Part shown: piece after piece, positions 1-6,545 of the stretch
How positions within the stretch are numbered: the first letter of the stretch is position 1
How the letters are laid out: each line of letters begins with the position of its first letter
Assembly (NCBI GenBank): GCA_030595925.1
Contig: JAUVLC010000087.1
Coordinates: 1-10,355 of the forward strand
Direction: 5' to 3'
Length of the DNA: 10,355 nt
From: Clostridia bacterium
Lineage (GTDB): Bacteria > CBDUZB01 > JAGLHV01
Notes under the pieces: model-generated
Databases searched by the model: none
The model's input: only the letters and a program-made list of their open reading frames with translations
Told to the model about the DNA's origin: nothing
Made by a program: the position numbers and the translations under genes

Positions 1-123
1 GGTTTTAATAATAAGATTAAACGTTTAAAACGAATGGCTTACGGATATAAAGACATAGATTATTTTAGGTTAAAAATACATCAACATTGTGGATTACTAA
101 ATCCTGGATTAATTCCACAATAA
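1..123 (+). CDS. ISL3-family transposase, C-terminal fragment (cut by window start)
   Basis: Reading frame 1 is open from the first base to a TAA at 121-123 and gives 40 residues, beginning GFNNKIKRLKRMAYGYKD and continuing IDYFRLKI. The pattern 'FNNKIK-x-LKR-x-AYGY-x-D-x-(D/E)YFRLKI' is the typical C-terminal end of ISL3-type (DDE_Tnp_ISL3) transposases, where it follows the last catalytic acidic residue. The rest of the gene, including the catalytic residues and the zinc-binding N-terminus, lies outside the window, so I cannot tell whether the element is intact. The next open reading frame has no 5' end, which fits insertion of this element into it. The family call rests on recalled motif similarity over a short stretch. 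Confidence 0.75.
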   Translation, partial: GFNNKIKRLKRMAYGYKDIDYFRLKIHQHCGLLNPGLIPQ

Positions 124-136
124 ATACGAATGAACC
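1..136 (+). mobile_element. Right end of an ISL3-type insertion sequence (boundary approximate)
   Basis: The transposase stop codon is followed by about 13 bases ending in GAACC, after which the frame of the interrupted secreted-protein gene opens (in-frame stop TGA at 131-133, then open). ISL3 elements normally end shortly after the transposase stop in an inverted repeat and make 8-bp target duplications. The left end is outside the window, so the exact terminus (between about 124 and 145) cannot be fixed here. Confidence 0.45.
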
Positions 137-142
137 AAAAAT

Positions 143-907
143 TTGAATGGTGTAATTTCAGAATATTCAACGGTAAGAATTGATATGGATTTATCGACAA
201 CTGATTTTTCAGTGACCCCTGATCTAGACAGTATAAGTATGAATTATTACGAACGCAAATACATTTCTCCCGAGCCTATCTGGGCTATGCCTGGAAGTGA
301 AGAATATATAAATTTTTCTACTTTAGATAGCTTTCAGGTAGAGCTTCCCGATTTTGCTGATATAGGGGCAGCATTTTCTATAACCGTTATTGCTAAGGAT
401 TTTGAGGGAAATAATACTACTTCTGTTTTGCAAACAACAAATCTTTCTGTTGATTCAGGGACAATAAACATAACATCTATACCTAAGGAAGAGTTTGTTG
501 ATGATGGTATCTGGACTGGTGAAATTATTTTGGATTTTGCAGGGGAAAGAAAAGTTACCTTGACTAATGGGATGGCTCGGGGAAGTGATATAATAATTAT
601 AAAAAATCCTTTTTCCAAAAATAGACTTTATCCTAATTTCCCCAATCCATTTAGACCGCATAAAGATATAAATACCACAATTCAGTACGATTTAAAAAGT
701 GATGTGAAGAGTATAAAGGTGGAGGTTTATACACTTAGTGGAGAGTTAGTCAAACAATGGGATGGAGAAATTACAGTGGGGAGACACCGTATTTTATGGG
801 ATGGTAAGAATGAGCATAAAAATGCTGTATCTTCGGGGATGTATATTGTAGTAATTAACAAAGATGGTAAAGTAATGGACAGAAGAAGGATAGTGATAAT
901 AAAGTGA
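143..907 (+). CDS. Secreted/surface protein with FlgD-Ig or T9SS-like C-terminal domain, 5' end missing
   Basis: The 254 residues shown are the C-terminal part of a larger extracellular protein. Residues 1-155 look like beta-rich Ig-like material; residues 119-150 (DDGIWTGEI, DFAGERKVTLT) resemble the 'dGvWtG...vtltvtDg' segment that closes bacterial Ig-like repeat proteins. Residues 163-254 form a FlgD-Ig/PorSS-type end domain: YPNFPNPFRP (163-172), VEVYTLSGELVKQWDG (193-208), ILWDGKNEHKNAVSSGMYI (217-235) and a final RRRIVIIK. Such domains serve as surface or secretion tags. There is no signal peptide, no Shine-Dalgarno site before the nominal TTG at 143, and the frame is open back only to an in-frame TGA at 131-133, next to the IS end. 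I infer a gene broken by insertion, probably not translated from this start. What the full protein did cannot be said. Confidence 0.65.
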   Translation: MNGVISEYSTVRIDMDLSTTDFSVTPDLDSISMNYYERKYISPEPIWAMPGSEEYINFSTLDSFQVELPDFADIGAAFSITVIAKDFEGNNTTSVLQTTNLSVDSGTINITSIPKEEFVDDGIWTGEIILDFAGERKVTLTNGMARGSDIIIIKNPFSKNRLYPNFPNPFRPHKDINTTIQYDLKSDVKSIKVEVYTLSGELVKQWDGEITVGRHRILWDGKNEHKNAVSSGMYIVVINKDGKVMDRRRIVIIK

Positions 908-1011
908 TAGAAAAAAAGGATTAAAAGATAAATATTATGTAGTACGGTTTTTTTTTATTAATTAGAAAGTTTTTTTCTTTGGAAGTTAAAAAAAATTATA
1001 GCCTGCCGCTC

Positions 1012-1040
1012 TTGACTACTGCTTTCCTATTTGTTATAAT
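1012..1040 (+). promoter_or_regulatory. Sigma-70 promoter for the thi4 cluster
   Basis: TTGACT (1012-1017) and a perfect TATAAT (1035-1040) are separated by 17 bases, matching the consensus at 11 of 12 positions with ideal spacing. Transcription would start near 1047, giving a leader of about 90 bases before thi4. It is the best promoter in the window and lies in the 232-base gene-free stretch 908-1139. Apart from this promoter and T-rich tracts (for example 952-960), that stretch holds no coding signal that I can see. Confidence 0.8.
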
Positions 1041-1126
1041 TACCTTTGAAAAAAAATCCCACAATAAAAATTATCTAAATTAATAATGGGTTTTATTTTA
1101 GTGGAAAAATTATTAGTTTATTAAAA

Positions 1127-1133
1127 AAAGAGG
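1127..1133 (+). promoter_or_regulatory. Ribosome binding site that fixes the thi4 start at 1140
   Basis: AAAGAGG ends at 1133. The in-frame TTG at 1134 would touch it directly, leaving no spacer, whereas the ATG at 1140 lies six bases downstream, the usual spacing. This decides in favour of ATG 1140. Confidence 0.65.
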
Positions 1134-1139
1134 TTGTTT

Positions 1140-1910
1140 ATGTTAAATGAAGTAGTTATTTCCAGGGCGATTATAAAAAAATTTATGGATGAATTATTGG
1201 AATTTGTAGAAGTTGATGTGGCTATTGCCGGGGCAGGGCCGGCAGGATTGGAAGCAGCGTATTTTTTAGCTAAGAAAAAAGTAAAGGTTGCTGTGTTTGA
1301 GAGGAAGTTGTCCGTTGGTGGAGGTATGTGGGGTGGTGGGATGATGTTTAATAAGATTGTTATACAAGAGGAAGGCAAGAGGATATTGGATGAAATAGGA
1401 ATTAGAATGGAGAAATATCAGGAAGGTTATTATACAGCTGATTCAGTAGAAGCGGTTACGGGGTTATCTTTTCGTGCCCTTCAGGCAGGAGCGAAGGTAT
1501 TTAATTTGATGGATATAGAAGATGTAATAATCAGGGAGGATAAATTAAGCGGGTTTGTTTTAAATTGGTCGGCGGTAAATATAGCTAAATTACATATAGA
1601 TCCTTTAAGTATAAATTGTAAGATAGCTGTAGATGCTACCGGTCATACCAGTGAAATTGCCAAAGTTGTGCAGAGAAAAAGCGGTGCTAAATTATGTACC
1701 CCAACGGGAGCGATTATAGGGGAAAAACCAATGTGGGCGGAAGTGGGGGAAAGAATTATTGTGGAAAACACTAAGGAAATTTATCCTAACCTTTATGTTA
1801 CCGGAATGGCGGCGAATGCGGTTTTCGGGGGACCGAGAATGGGTCCCATTTTTGGAGGGATGTTATTATCCGGGGAAAAAGTAGCAAAAATGATATTGGA
1901 AAAGTTATAA
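1140..1910 (+). CDS. thi4: Thiamine thiazole synthase Thi4, sulfide-dependent (non-suicide) type
   Basis: Thi4 converts NAD and glycine, with a sulfur source, to ADP-thiazole, the precursor of the thiazole half of thiamine. In the 256-aa protein from ATG 1140, residues 28-36 (AIAGAGPAG) are the Rossmann dinucleotide-binding loop, Glu54 ends the second strand (VFERK), [11 protein letters not shown] lies at 60-70, VDATGH at 164-169, and the C-terminal family block [18 protein letters not shown] at 223-240. Length and start ([10 protein letters not shown]) fit archaeal/bacterial Thi4. Yeast and plant enzymes sacrifice an active-site Cys shortly after the GH motif; here that stretch ([13 protein letters not shown]) has none, and the only cysteines are Cys160 and Cys186. 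I infer use of free sulfide, as in the methanogen enzyme, which fits an anaerobic setting. Older annotations call this family ribose-1,5-bisphosphate isomerase. No other thi genes are in the window. Confidence 0.9.
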   Translation: MLNEVVISRAIIKKFMDELLEFVEVDVAIAGAGPAGLEAAYFLAKKKVKVAVFERKLSVGGGMWGGGMMFNKIVIQEEGKRILDEIGIRMEKYQEGYYTADSVEAVTGLSFRALQAGAKVFNLMDIEDVIIREDKLSGFVLNWSAVNIAKLHIDPLSINCKIAVDATGHTSEIAKVVQRKSGAKLCTPTGAIIGEKPMWAEVGERIIVENTKEIYPNLYVTGMAANAVFGGPRMGPIFGGMLLSGEKVAKMILEKL

Positions 1911-1934
1911 CTGAAAAAATTAAAGGAATTAATA

Positions 1935-2444
1935 ATGGACATATTACCAATTAAATTATACAGGGAAGCTGTTTTGTCTGCTAAAGCAAGGAAAGTGGAG
2001 GAGATAGATAAAGAACTGAAAATGTTTATTACTGCAATGATGCGGACGATGTATAAGTACAGAGGGATTGGATTGGCAGCGCCACAGGTGGGGGTATCAA
2101 AAAGAATAATTATTGCTGATATAGGGGAAGGGTTGAATTGTTTGATTAATCCCAGGATACTTTGGTCTCGCGGAGAAGATGTTATGGAAGAGGGATGTTT
2201 AAGCCTTCCTAAAATCAATCTGGAAATAAAACGTTTGGAAGAAATAGTAGTAGAGGGAATGGATAGAAATGGTAAACAAACACAATTAGCGGTAAAGGGG
2301 CTTTTAGCTCGGGTATTCCAGCATGAAATAGACCATTTGGATGGAATTTTAATCATTGACAGGGTTTCCAAAAAAAAGTTAAAATCAATTAAAAAACAAT
2401 TAGAAGATATACTTAAAAATCCTGCGGAGGTTTGCCTTAAATAA
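1935..2444 (+). CDS. def: Peptide deformylase
   Basis: This metalloenzyme removes the formyl group from the N-terminal methionine of new proteins in the cytoplasm. All three family motifs are present in the 169 residues: GIGLAAPQVG (44-53), EEGCLSLP (85-92, metal ligand Cys88) and QHEIDHLDG (129-137, ligands His130 and His134, catalytic Glu131). The length is normal for a bacterial deformylase. The C-terminus is lysine-rich (SKKKLKSIKKQLEDILK). ATG 1935 has AAGGA at 1922-1926 eight bases upstream. It starts 24 bases after thi4 and so is probably cotranscribed with it. The usual partner fmt (methionyl-tRNA formyltransferase) is not in the window. Confidence 0.95.
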   Translation: MDILPIKLYREAVLSAKARKVEEIDKELKMFITAMMRTMYKYRGIGLAAPQVGVSKRIIIADIGEGLNCLINPRILWSRGEDVMEEGCLSLPKINLEIKRLEEIVVEGMDRNGKQTQLAVKGLLARVFQHEIDHLDGILIIDRVSKKKLKSIKKQLEDILKNPAEVCLK

Positions 2445-2485
2445 ATTTAAATAGAGCAACGGCAGTAATAAAAAGGAATATTTTT

Positions 2486-3196
2486 GTGGAAAATATTAGA
2501 GAAAATGTAGAGAAAATTTTGAGTGAATTGCCGGAAGGGGTAAAGTTAGTAGGGGCGGCAAAGACAAAAACCGTACAGGAAGTTTTAGAAGCAGTAGATG
2601 CCGGGGTAGAAATTATCGGAGAGAATTATATTCGGGAAGCGGAAAAGGTAATTGAGCAGATAAAGAAAACAGAATTTGAAAGGAATACTGCTGCAGATAA
2701 AAAAAGATATGCGGTAAAATGGCATTTTATCGGGCACTTGCAAAAAAATAAAGTAAAAAAAGCGGTTAAGCTTTTTGATATGATAGAAACAGTGGATTCT
2801 TTGAAAATAGCCGGAGAAATTGATAAGGAATGCAGGAAAATAGAGAAGGTAATGCCGGTATTACTGGAAGTAAATAGCGGTAGGGAAAAACAGAAATTCG
2901 GTATATTTCCGGAAGATGCGGAAAATTTAGTCAGAGAAATTTCTTTATTTGATAATTTGAAAATAATGGGATTGATGACTATGGGCCCCTGGGAAGAAGA
3001 TGCTGAGGTTTTGCGTCCTTATTTTAAAGAGACAAAAAAAATATTTGAAAAAATTAAATCGCTTAACTTAAACAATGTTCGGATGAAATATCTTTCGATG
3101 GGAATGAGTAATTCTTATCATATTGCTCTGGAAGAAGGGGCGAATATGATACGAGTGGGAAGTAGAATATTTGGTGAAAGAAATTATCAATACTAA
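2486..3196 (+). CDS. YggS/PROSC-family PLP homeostasis protein
   Basis: The family binds pyridoxal 5'-phosphate on a lysine in an alanine-racemase-like TIM barrel but has no known catalytic activity; it buffers PLP and affects amino-acid metabolism. In these 236 residues the PLP lysine is Lys26 in VGAAKTKT (22-29). Other family blocks are GENYIREAEK (45-54), WHFIGHLQKNK (79-89), LLEVNSGREKQKFG (126-139), GLMTMGP (162-168) and the phosphate-binding end SMGMSNSYHIALEEGANMIR (204-223) then VGSRIFGER (224-232). The start is GTG, with AAGGA at 2473-2477 eight bases before it. It follows def by 41 bases and lies 11 bases before the small cysteine-rich gene. No truncation or unusual residue is seen. 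Confidence 0.93.
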   Translation: MENIRENVEKILSELPEGVKLVGAAKTKTVQEVLEAVDAGVEIIGENYIREAEKVIEQIKKTEFERNTAADKKRYAVKWHFIGHLQKNKVKKAVKLFDMIETVDSLKIAGEIDKECRKIEKVMPVLLEVNSGREKQKFGIFPEDAENLVREISLFDNLKIMGLMTMGPWEEDAEVLRPYFKETKKIFEKIKSLNLNNVRMKYLSMGMSNSYHIALEEGANMIRVGSRIFGERNYQY

Positions 3197-3207
3197 AAAA
3201 GATTACT

Positions 3208-3363
3208 ATGTTTAAAATTTTAGATGACTTATGGTTTAAATTAAAATCATATTTAGGTGGAACAAAGTTTTTGTGTGATTCATGTCGGTATGATTGGGGA
3301 GATGCCTGTACCAGTCCCGAGAGGCCTAATGCAACAAGGTGTCCTGATTATAAAAAACGGTAA
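3208..3363 (+). CDS. Small four-cysteine protein, 51 aa, function unknown
   Basis: ATG 3208 opens a 51-codon frame ending in TAA at 3361-3363 and filling most of the gap between the YggS-type gene and the radical-SAM activase. An N-terminal amphipathic or hydrophobic stretch (MFKILDDLWFKLKSYLG) is followed by Cys23 and Cys26 (FLCDSCRYDWGDAC), Cys34, a PERPNATRC segment, Cys45 and PDYKKR. The CxxC-x7-C-x10-C pattern with ordered residues between suggests a small metal site (zinc or iron-sulfur). I believe similar short 'CxxCry...C..PERPNA..CPdyk' proteins exist as conserved hypotheticals, but I cannot verify that here. The ribosome binding site is weak (A-rich, no GGAG), so the gene may be translated by coupling to the preceding gene, whose stop lies 11 bases upstream. 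Confidence 0.7.
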   Translation: MFKILDDLWFKLKSYLGGTKFLCDSCRYDWGDACTSPERPNATRCPDYKKR

Positions 3364-3414
3364 AAAACAAGATAGTTAAAAATTAGTTGAATTAAATTAA
3401 AAAGAGGGGGGAAA

Positions 3415-4128
3415 ATGAAAATAGTGATAAAGGGTTTTATCGAGACTTCCTTAGTTGATTGGGAAGGGAGGATAGTTTCTACCTTATATGTGCCCTATTG
3501 TAATTTTAGAGGTCCTTTTTGCCAAAATTCCGGATTGATACTTAATCCTGAACAATATGAGACTATCCCTGTAGAGGTGATTATAAATTATTTAATCAAG
3601 CGTAAGGGATGGATTGACGGGGTATGTTTGACCGGAGGTGAACCCTGTTTATACGAAGATGTAATTGATTTTATTGAAAAAATACGGGCAACAGGGATGA
3701 AATTGAAACTGGATACCAATGGTACTTTTCCCGATGTTTTGCGTAAAATAATCGAAATGAAAATTGTAGATTTTGTTGCTATGGACATTAAAGCACCTTT
3801 GGAAGAAGAGGCATATAGTAATTCGATAGGGGTAAAGAGTAAAAAAATATTGGGAAAAGTTAAGGAAAGTATTAGTATTATTATGCATTCGGATATTGAT
3901 TATGAATTTAGAACGACAGTAGTTCCTTCTTTACATGAAAAAGAAGATGTGTGTAAAATTGCCCAATATATAAAAGGAGCAAAAAGATATGCTTTGCAAA
4001 ATTTTGTTCCTCAAAACACACTGGATCCGGAGTATATGAAAATAAAACCTTATGGCAAAAGTGAAATGGATGAAATTTACCGGGAAGTTTTTCCTTATGT
4101 AAAGGAATGCCGTATGAGAGGGGTATAA
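3415..4128 (+). CDS. NrdG-like radical-SAM activase (TIGR02495 type) with a missing cluster cysteine
   Basis: The family activates anaerobic ribonucleotide reductase or related glycyl-radical enzymes by reductive cleavage of SAM at a [4Fe-4S] cluster. The 237 residues carry SLVDWEGRI (12-20), the cluster loop CNFRGPFCQN (29-38), CLTGGEPCLYED (71-82, SAM-binding GGEP), LKLDTNGT (97-104), VAMDIKAPLE (121-130) and YEFRTTVVPSLHEKED (163-178), in family order. The normal loop is CxxxCxxC. Here Cys29 and Cys36 are present but position 33 is Gly, encoded GGT (3511-3513) where TGT would be expected. Without three cysteines the cluster should not assemble normally, so the protein may be inactive, or the base may be an error. 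A very strong ribosome site (AGAGGGGGG, 3403-3411) precedes ATG 3415. No reductase partner (nrdD) is in the window. Confidence 0.85.
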   Translation: MKIVIKGFIETSLVDWEGRIVSTLYVPYCNFRGPFCQNSGLILNPEQYETIPVEVIINYLIKRKGWIDGVCLTGGEPCLYEDVIDFIEKIRATGMKLKLDTNGTFPDVLRKIIEMKIVDFVAMDIKAPLEEEAYSNSIGVKSKKILGKVKESISIIMHSDIDYEFRTTVVPSLHEKEDVCKIAQYIKGAKRYALQNFVPQNTLDPEYMKIKPYGKSEMDEIYREVFPYVKECRMRGV

Positions 4129-4137
4129 AATATTTGC

Positions 4138-4166
4138 TTGATTATATTTTTTTGTTAAAGTACAAT
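4138..4166 (+). promoter_or_regulatory. Probable sigma-70 promoter for metE
   Basis: TTGATT (4138-4143) and TACAAT (4161-4166) are separated by 17 bases, in the gap just after the activase stop. Transcription would start near 4173, giving a leader of about 100 bases that contains the folded element described separately. The -35 and -10 matches are good but not perfect. Confidence 0.5.
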
Positions 4167-4190
4167 AAGCCGGTTGTTTGAGAAGTAAAA

Positions 4191-4247
4191 AAATTGTCGT
4201 TAAAATCTATGGACTCATAGGCTGAAACGAATTTCGTGGCAGCCTAT
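4191..4247 (+). promoter_or_regulatory. Structured metE leader with two mutually exclusive folds
   Basis: Fold A is a strong hairpin: ATAGGCTG (4217-4224) pairs perfectly with CAGCCTAT (4240-4247), with an inner ACGA/TCGT stem (4227-4230 with 4234-4237). It is followed at 4248-4260 by TAATTTTTAATAA, then the metE ribosome site at 4260-4268. Fold B uses AAAT and TCGTT (4191-4194, 4197-4201) paired with AACGA and ATTT (4226-4234), enclosing a small CTATG-GACT-CATAG hairpin (4207-4220). The two share bases and cannot coexist. This layout resembles a leader switch or attenuator. I find no match to SAM, cobalamin or other riboswitch consensus that I remember. Regulation of metE is inferred from position only. 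Confidence 0.45.
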
Positions 4248-4272
4248 TAATTTTTAATAAAGGGAGAGAAAA

Positions 4273-6456
4273 ATGGAAACGTATGCGTATGGTTTTCCCC
4301 GACTGGGAAAAGATCGGGAATATAAAAAAGCGATTGAAGATTTTTGGAAAAAAAAGATTACAGAAAAAGAACTGAAGGAATGTATTTACAATTTGGATAA
4401 AGAACGGGTAGATATTTATGATAAATATGTTGATAATTTTCCTGCCGGAGAAATGACTTTTTACGATAATATGCTGGATACGGCAATTATCGTCGGTTTA
4501 TATAAAAGTGAAAATTTAGACGATTATTTTGAATTATGCAGGGGTAAAAATGCATTAGAAATGACTAAATGGTTTAATACCAATTATCATTATCTTGTTC
4601 CCAAAATTGATGAGTCTTTTTCTCCTGCGCAATTTAATTTATCCTGGGACAAATTAACACAGGTGAAAGAAAGAAGTAAAAAAGGTGTTCCTTGTTTAAT
4701 CGGTCCTTTTACTTTTTTGAAATTATCCAAAGGAATTGAACCCGGAAAATTTAAAGAGTATCTTTTTTCTTTAGCTGATGTTTATAAAAAAATAATTGAC
4801 AATCTGGATGAAATTTATTTGGATGAGCCGGCTTTGGTAATGGAGCTTTCACCGGAAGAAACTAGTATGGTTAAGGAAGTATATAAAAAGATTACTACTC
4901 AAAAGGACAAGATTACTCTTTTCACTTATTATGATTCGGTAGATTTTCTGGCTGACTTATATGAATTACCGCTAAAAGCGATTGGCCTTGATTTTGTTAA
5001 CGGCAAAGAAAACTTGGAAAACATTAAAAAATATGGTTTTCCGGAGGACAAAATTTTAATTGCCGGTATTGTTGACGGACGGAATGTATGGAAGACAGAC
5101 ATTAAAGCATCCCTGGAGATTTTGAAGGAATTAAATAAATATGCAAAAAATTTGGCTGTTTCTAATGCGGCTCCTCTGTCTCATTTGCCCATTACTAAAA
5201 AGGGTGAAAATTTGGATGAGAGACTTTTGGGGAAATTAGCTTTTGCTCAGGAAAGATTAGAAGAATTGCAATTAATTTCCCGGATATACAAAAATGGTGA
5301 AAATAAAGAAGGGGAAGAGTATAGTAATAATAGTGCGGATGATTTTGGGGTGAATAACGATGTCCGGGAAAAAATCAAAAATTTAAAAGAAGAGGATTTT
5401 TTAAAGAAGATGTCCTATGAAGAACGCGATAAAAAACAACGGGAGATTTTAAATCTACCCCTTTTTCCAACCACTACCATTGGTAGTTTTCCTCAAACAC
5501 CTGAAGTCAGAAAAAAAAGAATGGATTTTAAGCGGGGTAAAATAAGCAAAGAGGAGTATCAATCCTTTATTAAAGAAGAAATTACCAACTTAATTAAATT
5601 TCAGGAGAAGATAGGTCTGGATGTGTTTGTACACGGAGAATTTGAAAGAACGGATATGGTGGAATTTTTTGCGCAAAAACTGGAAGGAATTGCTACTACT
5701 GATAACGGATGGATTATTTCTTATGGAACACGGGGATATCGTCCTCCGTTAATATACGGAGATGTTGCAAGAAGTAAACCCATGACGGTTGATGAAATTA
5801 GTTTTGCTCAGAATTTGACCGAAAAACCGGTTAAAGGAATGTTGACCGGGCCGGTTACTATTATTGCCTGGAGTTTTGTTAGAAAGGATATACCTGTCAG
5901 CCAGGTTGCTTATCAATTAGGTTTATGTTTACAGGAAGAAATAAAGGATTACGAAAAAGCAAATATTAAAATAGTTCAGATTGATGAACCGGCTTTCAGA
6001 GAAAAAGCACCGATAAAAAAGAGAAACTGGAAACAATATTTCCAATGGGCGGTAAAAGCATTTAATTTAGCCAGTCAGTCAAAGCCCGAGTTGCAAATTC
6101 ATACCCATATGTGTTATTCGGAATTTGGGGAAATTATTGAGCAAATTAATCAGATGAATTTTGATGTGATTACTATAGAGGCTTCCAGAAGCAAGGGAAA
6201 CATTTTAAGCCATTTTGAAAACAGTGATTTTAACCGGCAGATAGGCTTAGGGGTTTGGGATATTCATTCTCCCCAAATACCCACTCCGGGAGAAATTACT
6301 GCCACAGTAAAAAGAGCTTTGAAAACATTTCCTAATGATAATTTTTGGATAAATCCTGATTGTGGATTAAAGACAAGAGGTTGGGATGAATCTGCTAAAT
6401 CCCTGGAAAATATGGTTGAAGTTACCAGGGAATTGAGAAAAGAGTTTGTTTCTTAA
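4273..6456 (+). CDS. metE: Cobalamin-independent methionine synthase MetE
   Basis: MetE transfers a methyl group from 5-methyltetrahydrofolate (polyglutamate) to homocysteine, making methionine without B12. At 727 aa it is slightly shorter than the roughly 755-aa E. coli enzyme and has both halves. The N-terminal barrel carries YGFPRLGKDREYKKA (6-20), EMTKWFNTNYHY (96-107) and IYLDEPALVMEL (181-192). A polar linker (about 337-395, including NGENKEGEEYSNNSADD) follows. The catalytic C-terminal barrel begins FPTTTIGSFPQT (398-409). Zinc ligands are all present: His612 and Cys614 in IHTHMC, Glu636 in TIEASRS, Cys697 in NPDCGLKTRGW. GKGI-type insertions or breaks are absent. ATG 4273 has a GGGAG ribosome site. 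It stands as its own unit behind the promoter and folded leader upstream; no metF or metH is in the window. Confidence 0.96.
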   Translation: METYAYGFPRLGKDREYKKAIEDFWKKKITEKELKECIYNLDKERVDIYDKYVDNFPAGEMTFYDNMLDTAIIVGLYKSENLDDYFELCRGKNALEMTKWFNTNYHYLVPKIDESFSPAQFNLSWDKLTQVKERSKKGVPCLIGPFTFLKLSKGIEPGKFKEYLFSLADVYKKIIDNLDEIYLDEPALVMELSPEETSMVKEVYKKITTQKDKITLFTYYDSVDFLADLYELPLKAIGLDFVNGKENLENIKKYGFPEDKILIAGIVDGRNVWKTDIKASLEILKELNKYAKNLAVSNAAPLSHLPITKKGENLDERLLGKLAFAQERLEELQLISRIYKNGENKEGEEYSNNSADDFGVNNDVREKIKNLKEEDFLKKMSYEERDKKQREILNLPLFPTTTIGSFPQTPEVRKKRMDFKRGKISKEEYQSFIKEEITNLIKFQEKIGLDVFVHGEFERTDMVEFFAQKLEGIATTDNGWIISYGTRGYRPPLIYGDVARSKPMTVDEISFAQNLTEKPVKGMLTGPVTIIAWSFVRKDIPVSQVAYQLGLCLQEEIKDYEKANIKIVQIDEPAFREKAPIKKRNWKQYFQWAVKAFNLASQSKPELQIHTHMCYSEFGEIIEQINQMNFDVITIEASRSKGNILSHFENSDFNRQIGLGVWDIHSPQIPTPGEITATVKRALKTFPNDNFWINPDCGLKTRGWDESAKSLENMVEVTRELRKEFVS

Positions 6457-6545
6457 ATTTTTAGTAAAATAATTTTAATCTTTGCAGTGTCAATGTGTGC
6501 ATTATTATAGACGGTGCACTTTATATGACCGATGGCCCTTAAATT

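Noticed and set aside
908-1000. Rho-independent terminator after the secreted-protein gene
   Set aside because: T-runs are present (952-960, 970-976) but no GC-containing stem precedes them.
1041-1139. TPP riboswitch upstream of thi4
   Set aside because: No CTGAGA-type thi-box core or second conserved block is present in the leader, and it is too short.
1793-2371. Reverse-strand 192-codon open frame across the thi4 end and def
   Set aside because: It lies antisense to two strongly conserved genes, has low-complexity sequence and no ribosome site.
4173-4272. Known SAM or cobalamin riboswitch before metE
   Set aside because: None of the conserved cores I know (S-box, SAM-II, SMK, B12 box) can be found; only hairpin geometry is present.
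6497-6519. GTGCA/TGCAC hairpin before the TIGR01212 gene
   Set aside because: Only five base pairs with a 13-base loop; expected by chance.
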